DNA of 16,874 nt from Gemmatimonadota bacterium (GTDB lineage: Bacteria; Latescibacterota; UBA2968; UBA8231). This document shows, one piece after another, positions 6,649 through 13,283 of this stretch (position 1 is its first letter; each line of letters starts with the position of its first letter). The stretch spans positions 1 to 16,874 of the forward strand of contig JAPPEF010000226.1 in NCBI GenBank assembly GCA_028875335.1, given 5' to 3'. Position numbers and translations under genes: made by a program. The notes under the pieces are model-generated. The model did no database searches. It was given only the letters and a program-made list of their open reading frames with translations, and had not been told where the DNA came from.

Positions 6649-7827
6649 ATGACTACTCAGGTCATGCCCCTGAAAATGGCCGACATGAGCGACGAGAAGT
6701 TGGCAGACTTCTTCTTCGCTAAGGCCTTTACAGATGATGAACCAGAGGGCGAACCACCCACGATCCCCAAGGAGAGATGGCGGCTAACTCCCACCGAGCT
6801 CGAGTTCATTCGGGCCGCGGCCTCGCCAGCGGAGCGCCAGCGAAAAGGTGGGCGTACTATGGTTGACAGATGGGCCGGGATTTGCGACGTCGGCCGCATG
6901 GCCGAACTGGTGCGGCGGGAACCTGCCTTACTGCAATCGGTGGGACCTCTACTCATCCGCGCCACGGTTGCAATGCGAGGATGCGCCCCGTCAACCAAGT
7001 TCCTGCTGGACCACGGCGTCCCAATGCTCGTCTCCGAGACGGGCTACAACTGCCTACACGAGGCCGCTTGGACCGGGACGTGCATTGAGAATCTCCGCCA
7101 TGTCTTCGGGTCCGGTGCCGCCGACGCTGCTGGTGTCTCGATCCTCAAGCCCCACACGGGGTGGCCAGACAATATCTCACTCCTGTATTGGGCAGCAGCA
7201 TCTCGGAACGGCGCAGAGTTGACAAAGCTTTTGTTGCAATATGGTGCCGACCCGGAAGTGAAATTCAAGGGAAATGGCGAGCGCGGAAATACCGCCCTGC
7301 AGGAGGCGGTTGCCCCCGGTGGCTCCGAATGGATTCGCGGGAAGCGCCAGACTGCGCGCGTACTGATCGAGTGGGGCGCGCACTATGACGTGCTCTCCGC
7401 CTGCGCCTTGGACGACCTCGATCGCGTGCGAGAATGTGCCGCAGACTTAGACCTAGCCTCGTTTGTGGGAGAAGCGAATATGACGCCCCTGCATTGGGCC
7501 GCCCGAGCCGGGTCGCTCGCCTGTGCGGAATGGCTGCTCAAACGCGGTGCCGACGTCAACGCTGAAACGACGAGCAAACGCACACCCCTCCACCTAGTTG
7601 CGGAAAGAGGAGAGGTTGATTCCCTCTGGTTGCTGAGCGACTACGGCGCTGACTTAAATGCCCAAGACACCAAGGGCCGGACCCCGTTGCATCGCGCGAC
7701 CTATGAAGGTCAAGTGGACTCGGCAGAAGTACTCATTGTACTGGGCGCCAGTACTCGAATCCAAGGGAAATCGGGCAAGAATCCACTGGAGGTGGCACGC
7801 CTGGATTGCAAGTACCTGCGGTCGTAA
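6649..7827 (+). CDS. ankyrin-repeat protein
   Basis: This is a 392-residue solute-type protein without signal peptide or membrane segment. The N-terminal 60 residues are charged and repeat-free. Ankyrin repeats run from about residue 130 to 375; the clearest are at 278-308 (MTPLHWAARAGSLACAEWLL), 311-341 (TPLHLVAERGEVDSLWLLS) and 344-374 (TPLHRATYEGQVDSAEVLI), with degenerate ones at 132-165, 176-205 and 213-246. The repeats mediate protein-protein contact; the partner is unknown. The ATG at 6649 is chosen because AAGGAG lies six bases before it and the preceding gene stops 10 bp upstream; an in-frame earlier start at 6553 would overlap that gene. Ankyrin proteins are notably common in sponge symbionts. 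Confidence 0.9.
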   Translation: MTTQVMPLKMADMSDEKLADFFFAKAFTDDEPEGEPPTIPKERWRLTPTELEFIRAAASPAERQRKGGRTMVDRWAGICDVGRMAELVRREPALLQSVGPLLIRATVAMRGCAPSTKFLLDHGVPMLVSETGYNCLHEAAWTGTCIENLRHVFGSGAADAAGVSILKPHTGWPDNISLLYWAAASRNGAELTKLLLQYGADPEVKFKGNGERGNTALQEAVAPGGSEWIRGKRQTARVLIEWGAHYDVLSACALDDLDRVRECAADLDLASFVGEANMTPLHWAARAGSLACAEWLLKRGADVNAETTSKRTPLHLVAERGEVDSLWLLSDYGADLNAQDTKGRTPLHRATYEGQVDSAEVLIVLGASTRIQGKSGKNPLEVARLDCKYLRS

Positions 7828-7863
7828 CAAACCAGAGCCGAGTCGCTGCCGTCATGGCAACTC

Positions 7864-8712
7864 CTAAACGCGGCGGAATTTCTGCACCCTATCGTGCAGG
7901 GTGGCTACTTCGCCGGTGTACAGCGAGCCTTCCTCGTCCACCCAAATGCTGTGCGGAGAGTCGGCGAATTGACCGGGGGCGGAGCCGTCCTCGCCCCAGC
8001 GGGCCAGTAACTGTCCCTCTATGTCGAAGATGCTGACGCGCGACGGAGCCTCGACTATGTACACTGTATTGTCCGGGGTGATGAAGAGATCCATGGGCAT
8101 TTCCAAGTCGGTCCACTCGTCCAAGTAGCGGCCCTCGGAGTCAAAGCGCTGGATGCGGTTGTTTTCGCGGTCAACGGCCCAGACGCGCTCGTCGCGGTCC
8201 ACCCACAAACTGTGGGGCAAGGCGAATTGACCCGGACCCGTGCCCGCAGATCCCCACGAATGGAGCAACTCTCCCGCGTCCGAAATGCGGTGGATGCGGT
8301 ATTGGCCGTACCCGTCGGCCACGTACAAATCCCCAGAAGGGCCGCGCATGGCTTTGGTCGGCTGGTTAAAGGGCTGGTCGGGCGCGCCCGGCACGCCCGG
8401 CGTACCCCAAGTGTGGACCACTTCCCCCTGCGGATTGAAGCAGCGGATGGTGTGGTCGTCGGTATCGGCCGCGTATACTTGGTCCTCGCCGTCAACCCAT
8501 AGGAGATGGGGATTTCCCAGCAGGTCGGCTCCCCAAGTGTCGATATAGGCCCCGTCGCGGTCGTAAACCAGCAGGGCTGGGGGGTGACGGCGGCCCACAA
8601 AGACTCGGCCTTGGCTATCGGCGGCCACTCCAGGCACCACGCCGCCCATGGGACGGCCTTGGGGGCCTAGGCCCCAGCGCTCGACGACTTCGTAATTATA
8701 GGTAGCACTCAT
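7864..8712 (-). CDS. NHL-repeat beta-propeller protein
   Basis: The protein has 282 residues, almost entirely NHL repeats forming a probable six-bladed propeller. Repeats follow the pattern of a G-x-V-Y/W-V/A-x-D strand, an N/H-x-R-I/V-x-x-F strand and a closing W-G: around 60-90 (GEDQVYAADTDDHTIRCF), 126-153 (GDLYVADGYGQYRIHRI, HSWG), 166-190 (LWVDRDERVWAVDRENNRIQ) and 255-281. The catalytic residues of the peptidyl-hydroxyglycine lyases, a related propeller family, were not identified, so a binding role is equally likely. No signal peptide is visible. The ATG at 8712 has GAGGA five bases upstream. The gene diverges from the PhyH dioxygenase across 128 bp and converges with the ankyrin gene. 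Confidence 0.86.
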   Translation of the reverse strand: MSATYNYEVVERWGLGPQGRPMGGVVPGVAADSQGRVFVGRRHPPALLVYDRDGAYIDTWGADLLGNPHLLWVDGEDQVYAADTDDHTIRCFNPQGEVVHTWGTPGVPGAPDQPFNQPTKAMRGPSGDLYVADGYGQYRIHRISDAGELLHSWGSAGTGPGQFALPHSLWVDRDERVWAVDRENNRIQRFDSEGRYLDEWTDLEMPMDLFITPDNTVYIVEAPSRVSIFDIEGQLLARWGEDGSAPGQFADSPHSIWVDEEGSLYTGEVATLHDRVQKFRRV

Positions 8713-8776
8713 GGCATTCCTCGCGGTTAGAGGGCAAACGTCAATGTATATTGATAATACGGACGGTGGCCTGCAA

Positions 8777-8805
8777 TAGGCACGGAGTAGCTTTGACCGT
8801 ATAAT
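8777..8805 (+). promoter_or_regulatory. putative sigma-70 promoter for the PhyH dioxygenase gene
   Basis: TAGGCA (8777-8782), a 17-base spacer and a perfect TATAAT (8800-8805) lie 35 bp before the ATG at 8841. The -35 box has two mismatches. No convincing minus-strand partner for the divergent NHL gene was found in the 128-bp gap. Confidence 0.5.
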
Positions 8806-8840
8806 CTAAGCGCAAACGAAAACGCAGCGGAGGAGGGAGC

Positions 8841-9647
8841 ATGAAACTAACAGACGATCATTTCCAGACTTTTGTAGAACAGGGCTTTGTCGTAGTAGAA
8901 GATTTCTATCCAGAGAAACGCCGAGCCCAGATCGCCGAGGGCATCCGCCGGACCCTTCCTCCTTGGGAAGTGATCGCCGCCGAGCCGCCCGAAAGGCGGC
9001 TCTTAAGGGACGACTTTCCCTACGCCGATATGCTCTTCAATGAATTCATCCTCGACTGGGACCTCATCGAGTTCGTCCAGCGAGTGCTCGACACCGAGGA
9101 CATCTTCTTCCGCTATGCCCACAACTGGGCGCGCTACCCCGACCCCGGAGCTGAGCAGCCGAGGCTGCACATCGACAATGGCAACAACTCGCTCCTGCCG
9201 CCCACAGCCGACCGGCGCTACGGGCAGATCAGCACTTGGTATTTCCCCGAAGCCGTGGACGAAAACCAAGCGCCGATGCAGATCGTGCCCAAGCCCTATG
9301 GCCAGGATTTGAGCAAGCGGGTTTTGCTGACCGTACCGGCGGGCACGATCATGATCTTCAACACCCATCTCTGGCACTCGGCGACCGTGTTCAAGGGCAG
9401 CGAAGGGCAGCGCTATTCCGCCACCCGGATCTACGGCCGCGCCGACCACTACTGGGAGGGTGTGAGCAGCTTTACCAACCGAGGGATGCAAGATCACTTC
9501 CGGGCCTTTATCGGCCGGCTTTCGGCGCGCGAACGAGCACTCTTCCGCTTTCCGCCCCCCGGCCACGAATACTACACCCGAGAGACGCTAGCCCGCCTCG
9601 AAGAGCAGTACCCGGGCTGGAATGCGCGAGGAGAATACGACTTATGA
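8841..9647 (+). CDS. phytanoyl-CoA dioxygenase (PhyH) family protein
   Basis: This is a 268-residue Fe(II)/2-oxoglutarate-dependent oxygenase that probably hydroxylates a small molecule. The iron facial triad is visible: His110 and Asp112 in RLHIDNG, and the distal His179 in NTHLWHSATVF. An arginine suited to 2-oxoglutarate binding follows in QRYSATRIYGR (191-200). The N-terminus, FVEQGFVVVEDFYPEKRRAQ, is the usual family opening. Length is typical. The ATG at 8841 is preceded by a strong AGGAGG. PhyH paralogues are numerous in Poribacteria-like genomes and act on diverse substrates; the true substrate is unknown. The gene converges with the sigma-factor fusion after a 30-bp gap. Confidence 0.92.
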   Translation: MKLTDDHFQTFVEQGFVVVEDFYPEKRRAQIAEGIRRTLPPWEVIAAEPPERRLLRDDFPYADMLFNEFILDWDLIEFVQRVLDTEDIFFRYAHNWARYPDPGAEQPRLHIDNGNNSLLPPTADRRYGQISTWYFPEAVDENQAPMQIVPKPYGQDLSKRVLLTVPAGTIMIFNTHLWHSATVFKGSEGQRYSATRIYGRADHYWEGVSSFTNRGMQDHFRAFIGRLSARERALFRFPPPGHEYYTRETLARLEEQYPGWNARGEYDL

Positions 9648-9677
9648 GCGCTGAAAGAACCCAACTGAGCGAAGCTC

Positions 9678-10910
9678 CTATACGCGCTCGGCCCCAATCC
9701 GGCGGATGTCATCAATGCCGTACAGCATCATAGCCAAGCGCTCCAGACCTACTCCGAGACCGACGGCGGTCAACCGGTCCGAGTCGTACCCCAGCGCCTT
9801 GAGGAGATCGGCTTTCAGTAGCCCCAACCCCGCGATCGAACTCCATTCCATACCCTGTAGCTGAGCCGCAATCTCCCACCCTCGTTCGCAGTGGAGCGAG
9901 TAGTCGAAATGCTGAATGCGTAGCTGCATATTCGGGTTCAATTCTCGGATGAATTCGCTGAACGGTGCCATCAACTGCCACTCGCTCAAGCCTTCTCCAA
10001 TCCACAGCACCTCAGCCTGATGAAAGGCGTGTAGTCTGGTGCTACTCTCCTCCTCGTCGTCTATTCGATAGGTTTTCCCCGTGGCGATAAGCCGCACCGG
10101 TGCCTCTCTACCCACTGCTTCCATCACCATCGGCACCGTGAGTTCACGCCGCAACCACTGTTGGCGGCTCGCCGCTGTCAGGTACTCTTCGAGCGACCCA
10201 TTGCCGGCATCTGCGAAGATCTCTCTAACCTTGTCTGGATCGATTTTCTCCGCGAGCTCAACCTGTGTAAAACCGTCGTACTGACGCTTGAATGCCTCCC
10301 AGACAGCGCCCACCGGATTTTCGGGCAGGGCCGTCAGATTCGGCTTCGACAGGAGTTCGACAATGCGCTCGGGCAGATTCGTTTCGTTCATGGCGATTCC
10401 CTTTCGCAGGCGTTCGCGGACCCGTTGGAGGCGTTTGCGAACAGCGCCCTCGCTGATCTTCATCTCGCCGGCCAAGCGGGCCGTAGTCCAACCACCGTGG
10501 TAGTATCTTTCGCATAGCTGTCGATCTTCACCGCCCAGTCCAACAAGGGCCCGGGCGAGCGCCGGACCGAGTTCATCGGCGTCGATTTCCGGCTGGGCGA
10601 TCTGCGACATATTGAGGTCGCTGACAAATGACCAGCGGCTAGCTCGCCTGCGATTCAGCGCCAGATTTCTAGCAATGCGCTGGAGCCACGCCAGCAGCGA
10701 CGCGGTGTCCTGCAGGTCGCCCAGTTGACCAAAGGCACGCACATAGGTTTCCTGTGCGATATCCTCAGCGTCTTCGGGGTTGTGAACGATTACTCGCGCC
10801 GCTGCCTCAACCGAATTGCGAGTCAACTCGACTATGCGGCCGTAGGCGCGCACATCCCCATCTTGAGCCGCTTTGGTCAGAGCAGCCAGTTCGTCGTAGT
10901 CGTAGGCCAT
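9678..10910 (-). CDS. ECF-like sigma-70 factor fused to a PheRS alpha-chain-like catalytic domain
   Basis: This is a 410-residue two-module protein. Residues 9-90 are sigma region 2 (AALTKAAQDGD, PEDAEDIAQETYVRAF, LLAWLQRIARNLALNRRRA). Residues 112-170 are region 4, with the helix-turn-helix TTARLAGEMKISEGAVRKRL. After a junction at Met174 and a helical stretch (to about 250), residues 258-410 resemble the PheS class II synthetase core: PVRLIATGKTYRIDD (Arg282), then a FHQ-x-E motif at 296-300, and a motif 3-like GLGVGLERLAMMLYGIDDIR (Arg391). The PheS FTEPS phenylalanine-site region is replaced (334-349), and the PheS N-terminal coiled coil and C-terminal tail are missing. Start: two close ATGs (10922, 10910) both have weak sites; 10910 best fits sigma region 2. 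A regulatory amino-acid or adenylate sensor is the likely idea. Confidence 0.85.
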   Translation of the reverse strand: MAYDYDELAALTKAAQDGDVRAYGRIVELTRNSVEAAARVIVHNPEDAEDIAQETYVRAFGQLGDLQDTASLLAWLQRIARNLALNRRRASRWSFVSDLNMSQIAQPEIDADELGPALARALVGLGGEDRQLCERYYHGGWTTARLAGEMKISEGAVRKRLQRVRERLRKGIAMNETNLPERIVELLSKPNLTALPENPVGAVWEAFKRQYDGFTQVELAEKIDPDKVREIFADAGNGSLEEYLTAASRQQWLRRELTVPMVMEAVGREAPVRLIATGKTYRIDDEEESSTRLHAFHQAEVLWIGEGLSEWQLMAPFSEFIRELNPNMQLRIQHFDYSLHCERGWEIAAQLQGMEWSSIAGLGLLKADLLKALGYDSDRLTAVGLGVGLERLAMMLYGIDDIRRIGAERV

Positions 10911-11001
10911 TTGGGTACCCATTAACAGGACACCACAATCGGCTGATTGTGACGGCGAATCGCAATTCTGGACAGACAACGCCAGTTCGTCAGATTGATT
11001 A

Positions 11002-11039
11002 TTGATAATTTAACGCAAAACCCATATTATAATTATGGG
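11002..11039 (+). promoter_or_regulatory. putative abiE promoter with overlapping inverted repeat
   Basis: TTGATA (11002-11007), a 17-base spacer and TATTAT (11025-11030) form a strong sigma-70-like promoter facing the AbiEi-like gene. The inverted repeat CCCATA-N7-TATGGG (11021-11026 and 11034-11039) overlaps the -10 box, as expected for an autoregulatory operator; a further CCCATA lies at 11095-11100. AbiEi antitoxins are known to repress their own promoter through upstream inverted repeats. The minus strand here also contains a TATAAT, but no good -35 for the divergent sigma-fusion gene. Confidence 0.5.
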
Positions 11040-11134
11040 ATTTGTGCGCTATCATCAACTCCCCGACTGGACTTTGGGATAATAGATCAGTGAACCCATA
11101 GCAAAATCCTGGAAAACGCGATAGAAAGTCAAGT

Positions 11135-11950
11135 ATGCCCATCGTGAAACACGAGGCGTTTTTTCGCCACCATCCGGTCTTCACTGGAGAGGAATTGGCC
11201 GCGTATCTTACCTCCCGAGGTGAAGTTGGGGCAAGAGGGCAGGAAGCGCTTCTGGCCTACTACACCAAGACCCGCCGAGTCGTTCGGGTGCGGCGCGGGC
11301 TGTACGCCGTCGTACCACCAGGAGCCAATCCCAATGCCTATCCGATTGACCCCTACTTGGTCGCCGCCAAGCTGACCCAGGATGCGGTCCTGTCCCATCA
11401 CACGGCGCTCGAATTTCACGGTCGGGCTTACTCGGTCTGGCACCACCTAATCTACTCGGCATCTCGTCCGGTGGGATCGCTGACGTTCCGCTCTCAGGTT
11501 TTTCGGGGAGCGAAGTTTCCCAAGGCACTTCTCCGCTCCGGGACAGAGCACTTTGGCGTACTGAACTCAGAGCGCTCGGGTGTAGCCATGCGCGTCACGA
11601 GCCTAGAGCGGACGCTGGTGGATATCCTGCATCGCCCGGACCTGTCGGGAGGCTGGGAGGAAATCTGGCGCTCGTTGGAATCGGTCGAATTCTTCGACAT
11701 CGACCAAGTGGTGGAGTACGCGCTCCTGTTGGACAATGCGACCACCAGCGCGAAGGTGGGGTTCTTCTTCGAGCAGCACCGCGAAGCCTTGATGGTCGAG
11801 GAGCGCCATCTCAGGCCACTTCGCGATCGACGCCCTCAGCAACCCCATTATCTGGACCGCACCCGACCACAACCCGGATGCCTCGCCGCGGACTGGAACC
11901 TGATGGTTCCAAGAGACATACTTGAACGGTCATGGGGGGAGGTCCTGTGA
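11135..11950 (+). CDS. AbiEi-like antitoxin / transcriptional regulator
   Basis: This is a 271-residue protein of the AbiEi family, the antitoxin of type IV AbiE systems, which binds its own promoter and counters the toxin without direct contact. Residues about 15-60 form the winged helix-turn-helix ending in the family's RRGLYAVVPPG; residues 69-95 carry DPYLVAAKL and LSHHTALEFHG. The core contains MRVTSLERTLVDILHRPDLS (152-171), and the C-terminal domain ends with ADWNLMVPRDILE, also a family hallmark. The protein appears full length and intact. Only a weak ribosome binding site (GAAAG) precedes the ATG. Its stop overlaps the downstream toxin start by 4 bp (GTGA). The phage-defence or plasmid-stability role is family knowledge. 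Confidence 0.88.
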   Translation: MPIVKHEAFFRHHPVFTGEELAAYLTSRGEVGARGQEALLAYYTKTRRVVRVRRGLYAVVPPGANPNAYPIDPYLVAAKLTQDAVLSHHTALEFHGRAYSVWHHLIYSASRPVGSLTFRSQVFRGAKFPKALLRSGTEHFGVLNSERSGVAMRVTSLERTLVDILHRPDLSGGWEEIWRSLESVEFFDIDQVVEYALLLDNATTSAKVGFFFEQHREALMVEERHLRPLRDRRPQQPHYLDRTRPQPGCLAADWNLMVPRDILERSWGEVL

Positions 11951-12503
11951 GAATCTCTCCTGAGAAGCTATCCGCCGAAGCCGAGGAGACGGGATTTCGA
12001 GCCGACGTGCTGGAAAAGGCAGTCCAGTTGCTAGGAGTGCTCGATGTCCTTCGCAATCACCCCTTCCTCAAGAACAAGCTGGTCCTCAAAGGCGGCACGG
12101 CTTTGAACCTCTTCGTTTTCGACGTCCCGAGGCTATCGGTTGACATCGACCTGAATTACGTGGGTGCCCAGAGTCTGGACGCCATGCTGAAAGAGCGTCC
12201 CAAGATCGAAAGTGCGGTACAGGCCGTGTTTCGTCGTGAGGACTTTGCCGTCAGGCGGATGCCGAAGAACACGCCGGAGGAAAGTGGTTCCTGCACTATC
12301 CAACTGCGTCTGGGCAAAGAGGCAGACTCGAAGTGGATGTTAATTTTATGTACCGCGTGCCCTTGTGGCCCGTTACTACTATTGATTCCCATTCACTGGG
12401 AAGTTGGCGCATCCAGAATATCCCCGTGGTGGATATTCATGAACTCGCGGCAGGAAAACTCTCGGCCTTATTGGCAGGCCGAAGGCAAACGAAACCAAGT
12501 TAG
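11947..12503 (+). pseudogene. AbiEii-like nucleotidyltransferase toxin, frameshifted and truncated
   Basis: This was an AbiEii/AbiGii-type toxin, a nucleotidyltransferase-like enzyme. The start is GTG at 11947, with GGAGG four bases upstream and a 4-bp GTGA overlap with the antitoxin. The active-site motifs survive: KGGTALNL (residues 48-55) and VDIDL with Asp66 and Asp68. After LRLGKE (about 12320) the frame is lost; shifting by one base restores GRLEVDVNFMYRVPLW and then VVDIHELAAGKLSALLAG, typical of the family, to a stop at 12501-12503. Adding one G to the GG at 12321-12322 would repair it. The C-terminal part (the R-D-L-F-D region and beyond) is absent, so at least two lesions exist. Without correction the frame runs to 12519. 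A sequencing error could explain the shift but not the truncation. Confidence 0.82.
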
Positions 12504-12505
12504 CT

Positions 12506-12547
12506 CGTGGAGCGGATAGTGGCCGACGGCCCCATCACTCCGCCACG
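12506..12547. terminator. imperfect hairpin between convergent genes, possible bidirectional terminator
   Basis: CGTGG (12506-12510) pairs with CCACG (12543-12547), CGGA with TCCG, GTG with CAC and GCC with GGC, around a short GAC loop: about 15 pairs with small bulges. It lies where the AbiE remnant and the CBS gene converge and overlaps the CBS stop codon. There is no T-run on either strand, so a terminator role is only plausible. Confidence 0.3.
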
Positions 12548-12936
12548 TGGCTCAGGACGAGATCGCGCAAAGTCACCATGCCGAGCGGATGGCGCTCGTA
12601 ATCGACGACCACGGCGCGGGAGAGTTCAAAGCGCACGAGCAAGCGCACCGCGTAGCGGGCGAGCATGGCCGACGGCAGGGTCAACACCGGTTTCGACATA
12701 ATTTCGTACACGTTGACGCGCTCGGGGGCGCGGTTTTGGGCGATCACCTCGCGGGCGATGTCCGCGACCACGAGCAAGCCGAACTCGTCGTCGTCGTCGC
12801 GCCGGTCGACGGCAAGCGAACTGACCCCGTACTGCTTCATGAGTGCCATGGCCTCGGCCACGGTCGCAAGCCTGTCGATGGTGTAGAGTTTGGAGCCCAT
12901 GACGTCTCCGACCCGGATGGTGCGTTTCTCGCTCAT
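12535..12936 (-). CDS. tandem CBS-domain protein
   Basis: This is a 133-residue cytosolic protein made of two CBS domains only. CBS1 covers about 10-65 (VGDVMGSKLYTIDRLATVAE, then YGVSSLAVD and a LLVVADIAREV end). CBS2 covers 76-130 (YEIMSKPVLTLPSA, SRAVVVD, GMVTLRDLVLSHV). Paired CBS domains form a Bateman module that commonly binds adenosine nucleotides (AMP, ADP, ATP) and controls a partner enzyme or channel. The ATG overlaps the P-II-like gene stop by 4 bp (ATGA), and it is the last gene of the BCCT-DUF1538-P-II operon, so it probably regulates these transporters. An acidic DDDDE loop sits at 47-51. The exact ligand is unknown. Confidence 0.92.
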   Translation of the reverse strand: MSEKRTIRVGDVMGSKLYTIDRLATVAEAMALMKQYGVSSLAVDRRDDDDEFGLLVVADIAREVIAQNRAPERVNVYEIMSKPVLTLPSAMLARYAVRLLVRFELSRAVVVDYERHPLGMVTLRDLVLSHVAE

Positions 12937-13283
12937 ATTTCGTCATCCACTTCTTCTAAAATGGTGGGAAGTTGGGTGGTGAGACCGACGGCGTCCTCAA
13001 TCGGGATCTGAAAGGCAATGCCAGCGCCGGGTTCTTGCTCAAAGCGTCCGGCATCGCGGATGCGCTCCAAAATGTCGCGCGCACGCGTCTCGACCACCAG
13101 GAACAGAACAACATCGCGTTGGGCCGCCAAGTCGAGACCGAAAAAGGTCTTCTGTGGCTTCAGCCCTTCGCCGCGCACGCTAGTAATAATCGTCGCGCCG
13201 GTCGCCCCGCCAGTGCGCGCAGCATCGACCACAGTATCGGTCTTGTCATTGCTGACCAAGGCGACGATCAGTTTCAGTTTCAT
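12933..13283 (-). CDS. P-II family-like signalling protein
   Basis: This is a 116-residue trimer-forming P-II-like regulator. The ferredoxin-like beta-alpha-beta start is MKLKLIVALVSNDKTDTVV. The ATP-site strand GGATGATIITSVRGEG is at residues 25-40, the T-loop region at about 37-56, and the second half ends with PGAGIAFQIPIEDAVGLTTQ (85-104), matching the P-II C-terminal signature (G-x-G, PV/I-E-D-A). The classical R-I-R-T-G-E is replaced by V-G-L-T-T-Q, and no T-loop tyrosine equivalent of GlnB Tyr51 is seen, so it is not an ordinary GlnB/GlnK. The start has GAGGAG eight bases upstream and overlaps the DUF1538 gene by 4 bp. It probably senses nucleotides and controls the adjacent transporter. 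Confidence 0.85.
   Translation of the reverse strand: MKLKLIVALVSNDKTDTVVDAARTGGATGATIITSVRGEGLKPQKTFFGLDLAAQRDVVLFLVVETRARDILERIRDAGRFEQEPGAGIAFQIPIEDAVGLTTQLPTILEEVDDEI

Noticed and set aside
9678..10391. Annotation as a functional pheS (phenylalanyl-tRNA synthetase alpha)
   Set aside because: The pocket is altered, the N-terminal tRNA-binding part and the end are missing, and no pheT is adjacent.
9678..10979. TTG start for the sigma fusion, giving 433 residues
   Set aside because: The extra N-terminal residues are not sigma-like and there is no ribosome binding site; the ATGs at 10922 or 10910 fit better.
11045..11052. TGCGCTAT, the same 8-mer as an arm of the XRE leader repeat, near the AbiE promoter
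   Set aside because: An 8-mer is expected about once by chance in a window of this size, so a shared regulator site is not supported.
11932..12519. Intact AbiEii toxin of 195 residues
   Set aside because: The last third is out of frame: family motifs reappear in a different frame, and the normal C-terminal part is absent. The GTG at 11947 also fits better than the ATG at 11932.
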